Source: Streptomyces angustmyceticus (GTDB taxonomy: Bacteria; Actinomycetota; Actinomycetes; Streptomycetales; Streptomycetaceae). Taken from it: 64,000 nt of DNA. The notes below the pieces were generated by a model that did no database searches, was not told the origin of the DNA, and saw only the letters and a list, made by a program, of their open reading frames with translations. This document shows, piece after piece, positions 15,953 through 24,294 of the stretch (position 1 is its first letter; each line of letters opens with the position of its first letter). Position numbers and translations under genes: made by a program. The DNA lies in the NCBI RefSeq assembly GCF_019933235.1, contig NZ_CP082945.1:4030001-4094000 (forward strand), written 5' to 3'.

Positions 15953-16662
15953 GCCGCCCCCGGGTGGCTGCGGTGGAGGTGCTGCATCTCGGCGAGCAGC
16001 CGTCCGAACGACTCGGTGTGCAGGCCCTGGCGGCCCGCGCCGGCCGTCCAGGCGCCGTGCCGGGGGCCTTCGGGGACGGTGAGGGCGGCCTGCTCCAGGG
16101 TGGCGGTGATGCGCGCGGTCCAGCTGTCGTGGAGGGCCGGCCAGGGCACCGTTTCCAGGCCCTCCACCGGTTCGAAGAGTTCGCCGGTGAAGCGCCAGAG
16201 GGCGTCCAGGGCGTGTTGCATCCGGGTGTGGCTCTCGTCGGTGCCGTCGCCCAGGCGCAGTGTCCACTGGTGGGCGTGGTCGCGGTGGTAGGCGACCTCC
16301 TTGACGGCCTTCGCGGCGAGCGGGGCCAACTCGCTGTCGGTGGTGGCGAGATGACCGAACAGCAGCTCCTGGTAGGTGGAGAAGTAGAGCTGGCGGGCGA
16401 TGGTGTGGGCGAAGTCGCCGTTGGGCTGCTCGACGAGCTGGAGGTTGCGGAACTGCCGCTCCTCGCGCAGATAGGCCAGTTCGTCCTCATCGCCCACGAG
16501 GGAGAGCAGCACACGGGCCTGGCCGAGCAGGTCCAGCGCGATGTTGGCCAGCGCGACCTCCTCCTCCAGGACGGGCGCGTGGCCGGCCCATTCGCCCAGA
16601 CGGTGGGAGAGGATCAGGGCGTCGTCCCCGAGGGGCAGGGCCGGGGTGGCGGTGACGTTCAT
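15946..16662 (-). CDS. paaC: phenylacetyl-CoA epoxidase structural subunit PaaC
   Basis: Ferritin-fold structural partner of PaaA. It has 238 residues from the ATG at 16662, which overlaps the paaB stop in TGATG; a TTG one codon upstream is the alternative. Motifs include SHRLGEWAGHAPVLEEEVAL at the N-terminus and VKEVAYHRDHAHQWTLRLGD at about 130-150, which are typical of PaaC. It depends on PaaA for catalysis. It is the third gene of the operon. Confidence 0.95.
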   Translation of the reverse strand: MNVTATPALPLGDDALILSHRLGEWAGHAPVLEEEVALANIALDLLGQARVLLSLVGDEDELAYLREERQFRNLQLVEQPNGDFAHTIARQLYFSTYQELLFGHLATTDSELAPLAAKAVKEVAYHRDHAHQWTLRLGDGTDESHTRMQHALDALWRFTGELFEPVEGLETVPWPALHDSWTARITATLEQAALTVPEGPRHGAWTAGAGRQGLHTESFGRLLAEMQHLHRSHPGAAW

Positions 16663-17000
16663 CAAAGGTGATGCACCCCGTCCGGAATCTCGTAGAAGGT
16701 CGGGTGGCGGTAGGGCTTGTCACCGGACGGCTCGAAGAAGGAGTCCTTCTCGTCCGGTGAGGAGGCGGTGACCTCGGCGGAGGGCACCACCCAGATCGAG
16801 ACGCCCTCCGAGCGGCGGGTGTAGAGGTCGCGGGCGTTGCGCAGCGCCATCGCGGCGTCCGGCGCGTGCAGGCTGCCGGCGTGGGTGTGGGAGAGGCCGC
16901 GGCGGCTGCGGACGAAGACCTCCCACAGGGGCCAGTCCGCGGGCCGGGCGGGCGCGTCCGCGGTGGGCGCGGGGGCCTCGGCGGGGCGTGGAGTCGTCAT
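16662..17000 (-). CDS. paaB: phenylacetyl-CoA epoxidase subunit PaaB
   Basis: Small PaaB subunit of the multicomponent ring epoxidase, 112 residues. The core PLWEVFVRSRRGLSHTHAGS and ALRNARDLYTRRSEGVSIWV identifies the family; it ends GVHHL. The ATG at 17000 overlaps the paaA TGA as ATGA. An extra Pro/Ala-rich N-terminal stretch of about 22 residues precedes the conserved domain. Confidence 0.95.
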   Translation of the reverse strand: MTTPRPAEAPAPTADAPARPADWPLWEVFVRSRRGLSHTHAGSLHAPDAAMALRNARDLYTRRSEGVSIWVVPSAEVTASSPDEKDSFFEPSGDKPYRHPTFYEIPDGVHHL

Positions 17001-17950
17001 CGGGTGGCCTCCCCGTGCTTGGCCGCGTGTGCGGCGGCTGCCTCGCGCACCCAGGCGCCTTCCTCGTGCGCCTGCCGGCGGCGGTTGATCCGCTGTTCGT
17101 TGCAGGGACCGTTGCCCTTGAGGACCTCGCGGAACTCGGCCCAGTCGATCGGGCCGAAGTCCCAGTGGCCGCGCTCGTCGTTCCACGTCAGGTCCGGGTC
17201 GGGAAGGGTGAGCCCGAGGGCCTCGGCCTGGGGGACGCAGATGTCGACGAAGCGCTGGCGCAGCTCGTCGTTGGAGTGCCGCTTGATCTTCCAGGCCATG
17301 GACTGGGCGGAGTGCGCGGACTCGTCGTCCGGCGGCCCGAACATCATCAGCGACGGCCACCACCAGCGGTTCACCGCGTCCTGCGCCATGGCGTGCTGTG
17401 CCTCGGTGCCGCGGCTGAGGGTCAGCAGGAGTTCGTAGCCCTGCCGCTGGTGGAAGGACTCCTCCTTGCAGATGCGGACCATCGCGCGGGCGTAGGGGCC
17501 GTACGAGCAGCGGCACAGGGGGACCTGGTTGGTGATCGCGGCGCCGTCCACCAGCCAGCCGACTGCTCCGACGTCGGCCCAGGTCAGGGTCGGGTAGTTG
17601 AAGATCGAGGAGTACTTCTGGCGGCCGGAGTGCAGCTTGTCGAGCAGTTCGTCGCGGCCGGTGCCCAGGGTCTCGGCGGCGCTGTAGAGGTACAGGCCGT
17701 GGCCGGCTTCGTCCTGCACCTTCGCCATCAGGATCGCCTTGCGGCGCAGGGACGGCGCCCGGGTGATCCAGTTGCCCTCCGGCTGCATGCCGATGATCTC
17801 GGAGTGGGCGTGCTGTGCGATCTGCCGCACGAGTGTCGAGCGGTAGGCGTCCGGCATCCAGTCCCGCGGTTCGATGCGCTCGTCCGCGGCCACGGTGGCG
17901 TCGAAGACGGCCTCGCGGGCCGCCGTCTCTTCCGGCGCGATCGTCGTCAT
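16997..17950 (-). CDS. paaA: phenylacetyl-CoA epoxidase catalytic subunit PaaA
   Basis: Di-iron catalytic subunit that epoxidises the aromatic ring of phenylacetyl-CoA. It has 317 residues from the ATG at 17950 (MTTIAPEETAAREAVFD). Ferritin-like metal-ligand motifs are visible: AKVQDEAGHGLYLYSAAE near residue 85 and ICKEESFHQRQGYELLL near 165. It is first in paaABCDE. A dyad ACCGA-N4-TCGGT lies 25-38 bp upstream of the start, where it would block the promoter if bound. Confidence 0.96.
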   Translation of the reverse strand: MTTIAPEETAAREAVFDATVAADERIEPRDWMPDAYRSTLVRQIAQHAHSEIIGMQPEGNWITRAPSLRRKAILMAKVQDEAGHGLYLYSAAETLGTGRDELLDKLHSGRQKYSSIFNYPTLTWADVGAVGWLVDGAAITNQVPLCRCSYGPYARAMVRICKEESFHQRQGYELLLTLSRGTEAQHAMAQDAVNRWWWPSLMMFGPPDDESAHSAQSMAWKIKRHSNDELRQRFVDICVPQAEALGLTLPDPDLTWNDERGHWDFGPIDWAEFREVLKGNGPCNEQRINRRRQAHEEGAWVREAAAAHAAKHGEATR

Positions 17951-17974
17951 ATGGTGCCCCCTCGCTCCCGACCG

Positions 17975-17988
17975 ACCGATCGTTCGGT
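17975..17988. promoter_or_regulatory. ACCGA-N4-TCGGT operator, site A (paaA)
   Basis: ACCGATCGTTCGGT, a perfect 5-4-5 dyad, 25 bp upstream of the paaA start. Read on the minus strand over 18 bp it matches the site at 22701 at 17 positions and that at 25655 at 15. Confidence 0.82.
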
Positions 17989-18092
17989 TCAATGGTGAGT
18001 GGGCGGACCTCGGGTGTCAAGCCTGTGGATAACCCGGAGAGGGTGTGCCCGCTGCGGCCGCGTAGGTACGGTTCCGGAGCGGAGTCGGCCGC

Positions 18093-18788
18093 ATGGATTC
18101 TGGGAACGGGGCGGGAATGCAGTCATACGGGGACGAAACGCGGCCATTGTCCGCGCTCTCGCTGCCCTCGCGGATCGTCATAGGGGTGGCGGCCTGTGCC
18201 GTCGCGGTCATCGTCGCGATCCACATCGCCATGATGTTCCTGCACGTCGCGCCGTCGAACACGCTCAGCAAACAGCAGGGCGCCCTGATCAGCGACTACG
18301 TCTACCCGGAGTACGAGCAGAACTGGAAGCTGTTCGCACCCAACCCGCTCCAGCAGAACATCGCGGTCCAGGTCCGCGCCCAGCTGCGCACCGGGGACGG
18401 CACCTCGCGGACCACCGGCTGGACCGATCTGACCGCCCGCGACGGCCAGGGCATCCTCCACAACCCGCTGCCCAGCCACACCCAGCAGAACCAGCTGCGC
18501 CGCGGCTGGGAGCTCTTCCTCAGCACCCACAACGCGCAGAACCGCCCCGTCGGCCTGCGCGGTGAGCTGTCCGAGCGCTACATCCGCCGGATCGTGCTGC
18601 TCCGGATGGACGGCGAGTGGACGACGGGCGGCAGCAGGGTCGAGCAGGTCCAGGTCCGCTCGCAGACGACGCCGGTCCGCCCGCCGCCGTGGAGCTCCGA
18701 GAAGATCAGCGAGAAGCCCGTGTACCGCGTGCTGCCCTGGTGGCAGGTCACCGCAGACGACCTGCCCGAGGGGGCGAAGAACCAGTGA
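18093..18788 (+). CDS. DUF5819 family membrane-anchored protein
   Basis: A 231-residue protein with one membrane helix (about 28-50, VIGVAACAVAVIVAIHIAMM) and an external domain typical of DUF5819: YVYPEYEQNWKLFAPNPLQQ, then NQLRRGWELFLSTHN and the C-terminal YRVLPWWQV. GGAG motifs lie 8-13 bp before the ATG; an internal ATG at 18117 is less well supported. Its stop overlaps the GTG of the HTTM gene. DUF5819 genes are commonly adjacent to HTTM genes, so the two probably act together at the membrane. No biochemical function is known to me. Confidence 0.85.
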   Translation: MDSGNGAGMQSYGDETRPLSALSLPSRIVIGVAACAVAVIVAIHIAMMFLHVAPSNTLSKQQGALISDYVYPEYEQNWKLFAPNPLQQNIAVQVRAQLRTGDGTSRTTGWTDLTARDGQGILHNPLPSHTQQNQLRRGWELFLSTHNAQNRPVGLRGELSERYIRRIVLLRMDGEWTTGGSRVEQVQVRSQTTPVRPPPWSSEKISEKPVYRVLPWWQVTADDLPEGAKNQ

Positions 18789-20200
18789 CGTCACCGACTC
18801 CCCACCAGCCCCAGCCGACGCCGGGCGCTCAGCAGGCCCCGCACACCACGGACCCGGCCGGCGGCCACAGCGCGGAACCGGCCGACGTGCCGCAGCAGGC
18901 GCAGGCACCACAGACGTCCCCGGAGCCCGTCCCCTACCAGGAGACCCGCATCGAGCGCGCCATCGGACGCGGCTTCGGACGGGTCACCAGCAGTGCGCTG
19001 GCCCCGTACCAGACGGCCGTGATCCGGATCGGCTTCTCGGCGACGTGGCTGCTCTTCCTGCTGCGCGAATGGCCGCACCGCGCGGTGCTCTACGGGCCCG
19101 ACAGCCCCTGGAACCTGGACATGGCGCGCCGCCTCCTGGACGGCAACCACGCCTTCTCCGTGCTCCCCTGGTCGGACGGCCGCGGCTGGTTCGAGTGCGT
19201 CTACCTGATGGCCGTCGTGGCCAGTGCGCTGCTGATGCTCGGCTGGCGCACCCGCACCATGTCGGTGCTCTTCATGGTCGGCGTGCTCTCGCTGCAGAAC
19301 CGCAGCATCTTCATAGGCGACGGCGGCGACAACGTCATCCACCTGATGTCGATGTATCTGGTGCTGACCCGGTGCGGGCAGGTCTGGTCGCTGGACGCGC
19401 GCCGGGCGAAGCGCGCGGCGGCCGCCTCCGGTGAGGGCGCGAACGCCCCCTCCCGCGACCTGCCCGGCGTCGTCCTGTGGGCCGCGCTCGGCCTCATCCT
19501 GGCCGTCGCCCAGCTGAGCGGCAGCTACGGTCTCGACTGGTCCGAGGGAGGACCGTTCCCGCACCTCGGCTGGAGCGTGGTGCTGTGGGGCCTGTGGCTG
19601 GCGCACGGCCTGTGGTGGGCGGTGCAGCGCTACGCGCCCGGTGAGCCGCGCACCGTCCTGGACACCCTCGCCAAGCTCGCCCACAACGGCGCGCTGCTGG
19701 TGATCGTGGTCGAGGTCTGCCTGATCTACGCCACCGCCGGCTGGTACAAGATCCAGGGCTCGCGCTGGCAGGACGGCACCGCGGTCTACTACCCGATGCA
19801 CCTCGACTACTTCTCCCCCTGGCCGGCGCTGTCCGAGCTGCTGGGCAGCAACGGCGTGATGGTCATGCTGATCACCTACGGGACGGTGATCGTGCAGGTC
19901 GCCTTCCCGTTCACGCTCTTCAACCGCCGGCTGAAGAATGTGCTGCTGGTCGCGATGATCTGCGAGCACCTCTCGATCGCGTTCCTGCTGGGACTGCCGT
20001 TCTTCTCGCTCGCGATGGTCGCCGCCGACGCGGTCTTCCTGCCGACGAACTTCCTGACCTGGCTCTCCGGGCGCCTCTCCGACCTGCGCGAACGGCTGTT
20101 TCCGCGGGGCGGTGCGACCCGGCGGGGCGACGGTGCCGGGGGCGGCGGGCCGGCGGCCCGTACGGGGCACGACGGCGAGGGCCATACGCTCGTGGGGTGA
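18785..20200 (+). CDS. HTTM (vitamin K-dependent carboxylase-like) membrane protein
   Basis: A 471-residue multi-pass protein from the GTG at 18785, whose first bases overlap the DUF5819 stop (GTGA). After about 70 Pro/Gln-rich residues come roughly 8-10 hydrophobic helices. The HTTM pattern includes AVIRIGFSATWLLFLLREWP, IFIGDGGDNVIHLMSMYLVL and VCLIYATAGWYKIQGSRWQD, the last being the conserved YxxAGWxKxxG(P/S)xWxDGT segment. HTTM is related to the membrane part of gamma-glutamyl carboxylase, but carboxylase activity in bacteria is unproven. Its stop overlaps the TrmH gene. Confidence 0.9.
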   Translation: MTSPTPHQPQPTPGAQQAPHTTDPAGGHSAEPADVPQQAQAPQTSPEPVPYQETRIERAIGRGFGRVTSSALAPYQTAVIRIGFSATWLLFLLREWPHRAVLYGPDSPWNLDMARRLLDGNHAFSVLPWSDGRGWFECVYLMAVVASALLMLGWRTRTMSVLFMVGVLSLQNRSIFIGDGGDNVIHLMSMYLVLTRCGQVWSLDARRAKRAAAASGEGANAPSRDLPGVVLWAALGLILAVAQLSGSYGLDWSEGGPFPHLGWSVVLWGLWLAHGLWWAVQRYAPGEPRTVLDTLAKLAHNGALLVIVVEVCLIYATAGWYKIQGSRWQDGTAVYYPMHLDYFSPWPALSELLGSNGVMVMLITYGTVIVQVAFPFTLFNRRLKNVLLVAMICEHLSIAFLLGLPFFSLAMVAADAVFLPTNFLTWLSGRLSDLRERLFPRGGATRRGDGAGGGGPAARTGHDGEGHTLVG

Positions 20201-20871
20201 GCAGCGAGAAAACCGCCCCCGCCGAGCCCCTTCAGTACGACGAGGGGTTCGGGACCCAGATCGGCGTGGGACCCCATCCGGAGCCCTGGCCCGAGGACGA
20301 CCGCCTGGATCCCGAGCTGCTCGCGCACGGCGACCGCCGCAACGTCGTCGACCAGTACCGCTACTGGACGCGCGAGGCGATCGTCGCCGACCTCGACACC
20401 CGTCGCCATGACTTCCATGTGGCGGTCGAGAACTGGGGCCACGACTTCAACATCGGCTCGGTGGTGCGGACCGCGAACGCGTTCCTGGCCAAGGAGATCC
20501 ATATCGTCGGGCAGCGCCGCTGGAACCGCCGCGGCGCGATGGTGACCGACCGCTACCAGCATGTCCGCCACCACCCGGACACCGCGGACCTCACCGCCTG
20601 GGCGGCGGCAGAGGAGCTGCCGATCATCGGGATCGACAATCTCCCCGGTTCCGTGCCGCTGGAGACCACCGCGCTGCCGCGGCGCTGTGTGCTGCTGTTC
20701 GGCCAGGAGGGGCCGGGGCTGACCGAGGAGGCGCGCCGGCACGCCTCACTGGTCTGCTCGATCGCGCAGTTCGGCTCCACCCGCTCGATCAACGCGGGGG
20801 CCGCGGCCGCCATCGCGATGCACGCCTGGATCGGCCGCCATGCGCGGATCGACGGGCCGGACGGCCGCTGA
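20197..20871 (+). CDS. SpoU/TrmH family RNA 2'-O-methyltransferase
   Basis: A SPOUT-fold methyltransferase of 224 residues, using SAM to methylate a ribose 2'-OH in tRNA or rRNA. SPOUT motifs are clear: NIGSVVRTANAFLAKEIHIV (about 88-108), RCVLLFGQEGPGLTEEA (about 165-180) and FGSTRSINAGAAAAIAMHAW at the C-terminal trefoil knot. The GTG start at 20197 overlaps the HTTM stop, making a three-gene coupled operon. A hairpin at 20902-20929 follows. Confidence 0.9.
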   Translation: MSSEKTAPAEPLQYDEGFGTQIGVGPHPEPWPEDDRLDPELLAHGDRRNVVDQYRYWTREAIVADLDTRRHDFHVAVENWGHDFNIGSVVRTANAFLAKEIHIVGQRRWNRRGAMVTDRYQHVRHHPDTADLTAWAAAEELPIIGIDNLPGSVPLETTALPRRCVLLFGQEGPGLTEEARRHASLVCSIAQFGSTRSINAGAAAAIAMHAWIGRHARIDGPDGR

Positions 20872-20901
20872 GGGAGCTTCCGCCCCATCGGCCGCCCGGC
20901 G

Positions 20902-20929
20902 CGGGGCCCGGAGAGCCTCCCGGGCCCCG
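20902..20929. terminator. hairpin between convergent trmH-like and paaN genes
   Basis: A 10-bp perfect stem CGGGGCCCGG/CCGGGCCCCG with an 8-nt loop lies midway between two converging genes. It lacks a T-run, as is common in streptomycetes. Confidence 0.6.
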
Positions 20930-20942
20930 GTGCCCCGGCCCG

Positions 20943-22625
20943 TCACGCGGGCCGTCGCACCTCCACCGTCCGGAAGCGGCCGGCGACGAAGGCGCCGTCG
21001 CACAGCGCCGCATTGGCCGCCGGGTTGCCGCCCGAGCCGTGGAAGTCCGAGAACGCCGCGGTCTGGTTCACATAGACCCCGCCGGTCAGATTCAGCGACA
21101 GCTGGGCGCACTCCTCCAGGCAGGCCTCCTCCACCAGCTGCTCGATCTCGGCGGAGGTGGTGTACGCGCCGACCGTCATGGCGCCCTTCTCGCGGACCGT
21201 GCGCCGCAGCAGATCCACCGCGTCGGCCGTGGAGCCGACGGCCACCGCGAAGGACACCGGGCCGAAGCGCTCCTCCAGGCAGGTCGCCTCGGTGCCCGGC
21301 TCGGCGCCGTCCAGCTTGACGATCACCGGCGTCCGGACCGTGGCGCCGGGGAACTCCGCATGGGCGACCTCACGGGAGGCCAGGGCCACCTCGCCGAGCC
21401 CCGAAGCCGCGTCGATCCGCTCCTTGACCTGCGGGTTGACGATGGCGCCCAGCAGGGCGCTGGCCCGCGCGTCGTCGCCCAGCAGGCCGTTCACCGCGCC
21501 CGCGAGATCGCTGACCACCTCGTCGTACGACTTCGGGCCGGCGTCGGTGGTGATGCCGTCGCGGGGGATCAGCAGATTCTGCGGGGTGGTGCACATCTGG
21601 CCGCTGTAGAGCGACAGCGAGAAGGCGAGGTTGCCGAGCATGCCCTTGTAGTCATCGGTGGAGTCGATGACGACGGTGTTGACGCCGGCCTTCTCCGTGA
21701 AGACCTGCGCCTGCCGGGCGTGCGTCTCCAGCCAGTCGCCGAAGGCGGTCGAGCCGGTGTAGTCGATGACGCGGACCTCGGGTCGGACGGCCAGCGTCTT
21801 GGCCAGGCCCTCGTCCGGCCTGTCCACCGCCAGGCACACCAGGTCCGCGGGGAAGCCGGCCTCGGCGAGCACCTCGCGGGCCACCTCGACGGTCAGCGCC
21901 AGCGGCAGCACGGCGCGCGGGTGCGGCTTGACCAGCACCGGGTTGCCGGTCGCCAGAGAGGCGAACAGGCCCGGGTAGCCGTTCCACGTCGGGAAGGTGT
22001 TGCAGCCGATCATCAGGGCGACGCCGCGCGGCACGGCCGTGAAGCTCTTGCTGAGTTCGAGCGGGTCGCGCTTGCCCTGCGGCTTCGACCACGGCGCCTG
22101 CTCCGGGACGCGGACCTGCTCGGCGTACGCGTACGCCACCGCCTCCAGGCCGCGGTCCTGGGCATGCGGGCCGCCCGCCTGGAACGCCATCATGAAGGCC
22201 TGGCCGCTGGTGTGCATCACGGCCTGCGCGAACTCATGGGTGCGGGCGCTGATCCGGGCCAGGATCTCCAGACACACCGCGGCGCGCGTCTCGGGGCCGG
22301 CGTCCCTCCAGACGGGGAGCGCGGCGCGCATGGCCGGCAGCAGCACGTCCACGTCCGGGTGCGGATAGGTGATCTCCAACTTCAGGCCGTACGGGGAGAC
22401 TTCCTCGCCGGTCCAGTCGTCGGTGCCGGGCTGGTCGAGCTCGAACCGCTGCCCGCGCAGTGCCTCGAAGGCGGCCAGCCCGTCGGGCGCGGCGGTCTCG
22501 CCGTACGCCTTCGGGTGCTCGGGGTGCGGGGACCAGTAGGCGCGGGTGCGGATCGCCTCCAGCGCCTGGTCGAGCGTCGGGCGGTGCTTCTCGATCAACT
22601 GCGCTGCGGTCATTTCGGCGGCCAT
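20943..22625 (-). CDS. paaN: phenylacetic acid degradation protein PaaN (aldehyde dehydrogenase)
   Basis: An aldehyde-dehydrogenase-superfamily protein, 560 residues from the ATG at 22625 (GAGGAG about 10 bp upstream). The PaaN signature is MTAAQLIEKHRPTLDQALEA with AYWSPHPEHPKAYGE. The NAD-binding region contains LMIGCNTFPTWNGYPGLFAS, and the likely catalytic Cys lies in LYSGQMCTTPQNLLIP at about residue 345. It has no MaoC/hydratase domain, so it can oxidise the ring-opened semialdehyde but cannot also open the ring as two-domain PaaZ does. It is divergent from paaH with a shared operator in the 146-bp gap. Confidence 0.92.
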   Translation of the reverse strand: MAAEMTAAQLIEKHRPTLDQALEAIRTRAYWSPHPEHPKAYGETAAPDGLAAFEALRGQRFELDQPGTDDWTGEEVSPYGLKLEITYPHPDVDVLLPAMRAALPVWRDAGPETRAAVCLEILARISARTHEFAQAVMHTSGQAFMMAFQAGGPHAQDRGLEAVAYAYAEQVRVPEQAPWSKPQGKRDPLELSKSFTAVPRGVALMIGCNTFPTWNGYPGLFASLATGNPVLVKPHPRAVLPLALTVEVAREVLAEAGFPADLVCLAVDRPDEGLAKTLAVRPEVRVIDYTGSTAFGDWLETHARQAQVFTEKAGVNTVVIDSTDDYKGMLGNLAFSLSLYSGQMCTTPQNLLIPRDGITTDAGPKSYDEVVSDLAGAVNGLLGDDARASALLGAIVNPQVKERIDAASGLGEVALASREVAHAEFPGATVRTPVIVKLDGAEPGTEATCLEERFGPVSFAVAVGSTADAVDLLRRTVREKGAMTVGAYTTSAEIEQLVEEACLEECAQLSLNLTGGVYVNQTAAFSDFHGSGGNPAANAALCDGAFVAGRFRTVEVRRPA

Positions 22626-22700
22626 CGATGACCAACTCCTCGTCGAGCCGGGCGGAGAGCGGATAAGGGCTGGGAGCGGACAGGCAACAGAGTTAGAGTA

Positions 22701-22714
22701 ACCGAACGATCGGT
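22701..22714. promoter_or_regulatory. ACCGA-N4-TCGGT operator, site B (paaN/paaH)
   Basis: ACCGAACGATCGGT, a perfect 5-4-5 dyad in the divergent promoter gap, 75 bp from the paaN start and 57 bp from the paaH start. A site here could control both genes. Confidence 0.82.
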
Positions 22715-22771
22715 CGGGGCAAGAGGTCCCGGCCCGCCTGTGGAAAAGTCGGTCGGGGAGGATCAGCTGGC

Positions 22772-24292
22772 ATGACGGCAATCGGAACCAGCAGCACCGT
22801 GGCAGTGGTCGGCACCGGCACCATGGGGCAGGGAATCGCGCAGGTCGCGCTGGTCGCGGGCCATCCGGTACGCCTCTACGACACCGCCCCCGGACGCGCC
22901 GGGAAGGCCGCCGGGGAGATCGTGCGCCGACTGGACCGGCTCGTCGAAAAAGGCCGGATCACGGCGGACGAGCGGGATGCCGCCCGCGCGCGCCTCTCCC
23001 CCGCCGACGCCCTCGCGGAGCTGGCCGACGCCGCACTCGTCATCGAGGCGATCCTGGAGCAACTCCCCGCCAAACAGGAGCTCTTCACCGCCCTGGAGGG
23101 CATCGTGGCGGCGGACTGCCTGCTGGCCACCAACACCTCCTCGCTGTCCGTGACCGCGGTCGCCGGCCGGCTGCGCCATCCCGGCCGCTGCGTGGGCATG
23201 CACTTCTTCAACCCCGCGCCGCTGCTGCCCCTGGTCGAGGTGATCAGCGGCTTCGCCACCGACGAGGCCGCCGCCGCCCTCGCGTACGACACCGCGGCGG
23301 CCTGGGGCAAGACGCCGGTGCGCTGCACGGACACCCCCGGTTTCATCGTCAACCGCATCGCCCGCCCCTTCTACGCCGAAGCCCTGCGGGTCTACGAGGA
23401 GCGCGTCGCCGATCCGGCCACCATCGACGCGGTGCTGCGCGACGGCACCGGCTTCCGGATGGGGCCCTTCGAACTGACCGACCTCATCGGGCAGGACGTC
23501 AACGAGGCGGTCACCCACTCCGTGTGGCAGGCCTTCTTCCAGGACCCCAAGTTCACCCCCTCCCTGGCGCAGCGCCGGCTGGTCGAGTCCGGGCTGCACG
23601 GCCGCAAGGCGGGGCGGGGCTGGTTCGACTACTCCGAGGGCGCCACCCGGCCCGAACCCCGGACCGCCGCGCCCTGCCCGGCCCCCGCGTCCGTCGGCCT
23701 GCACGCGAAGCTCCCCGGCCCCGCGGCGGTGCTGCGCGAGCTCATCGAGGAGGCGGGCATCAAGGTCACCCGCGACCGGACGCCGTGGGAGTCGGAAGGC
23801 TTCCTCCGGCTGCCCGGCGGGGCGTGTCTGGCGCTGACCAACGGCTATCCGGCGACGTCCAACGCCTACGGGAAGTACATCCGCTTCGACCTCTCCCTGG
23901 ACTACCGCGCCGCCACCCGGATCGCCCTGGCGCCCTCGGCGGCGGTCTCCGAGGCGGACCTCGCCGAGGCGGCCGGGCTGTTCCAGGCGCTGGGCAAGCA
24001 GGTCAGCGTCATCGAGGACGTACCGGGGATGATCGCCGCCCGGACCCTCGCGATGATCATCGACTTCGCCGTGGACGCCGCGGCCCGCGGGGTCGCCGCC
24101 CCCGAGGACATCGACACGGCCATGCGGCTGGGCGTCAACTATCCCGGCGGCCCCATGGAGTGGGTCGAGCGGCTCGGCGCCCAGTGGGTATGGGATCTGC
24201 TGGATTCGATGCACCACCAGAATCCCGGTGGACGCTACGTACCGTCCTGGGCGCTGCGGCGCCGTGCGGACCTCGAGGAACAGGTGCTCTAA
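22772..24292 (+). CDS. paaH: 3-hydroxyacyl-CoA dehydrogenase, PaaH type
   Basis: NAD-dependent oxidation of 3-hydroxyadipyl-CoA to 3-oxoadipyl-CoA in phenylacetate breakdown. It has 506 residues. The N-terminal Rossmann motif is VAVVGTGTMGQGIAQVAL (about 9-27). The catalytic His lies in GMHFFNPAPLLPLVEVISG (about 145). TPGFIVNRIARPFYAEAL starts the first helical domain, and a second helical domain near the C-terminus includes GVNYPGGPMEWVERLG. The duplicated helical domain and 500-residue length are typical of PaaH rather than the shorter butyryl-type enzymes. The TetR gene follows 2 bp after its stop. Confidence 0.92.
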   Translation: MTAIGTSSTVAVVGTGTMGQGIAQVALVAGHPVRLYDTAPGRAGKAAGEIVRRLDRLVEKGRITADERDAARARLSPADALAELADAALVIEAILEQLPAKQELFTALEGIVAADCLLATNTSSLSVTAVAGRLRHPGRCVGMHFFNPAPLLPLVEVISGFATDEAAAALAYDTAAAWGKTPVRCTDTPGFIVNRIARPFYAEALRVYEERVADPATIDAVLRDGTGFRMGPFELTDLIGQDVNEAVTHSVWQAFFQDPKFTPSLAQRRLVESGLHGRKAGRGWFDYSEGATRPEPRTAAPCPAPASVGLHAKLPGPAAVLRELIEEAGIKVTRDRTPWESEGFLRLPGGACLALTNGYPATSNAYGKYIRFDLSLDYRAATRIALAPSAAVSEADLAEAAGLFQALGKQVSVIEDVPGMIAARTLAMIIDFAVDAAARGVAAPEDIDTAMRLGVNYPGGPMEWVERLGAQWVWDLLDSMHHQNPGGRYVPSWALRRRADLEEQVL

Positions 24293-24294
24293 TC

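Noticed and set aside
22763..24217. 484-codon minus-strand frame opposite paaH
   Set aside because: Shadow of paaH. High-GC third-position bias leaves the antisense frame open; the translation is rich in Gly, Arg, Val and Gln with no domain.
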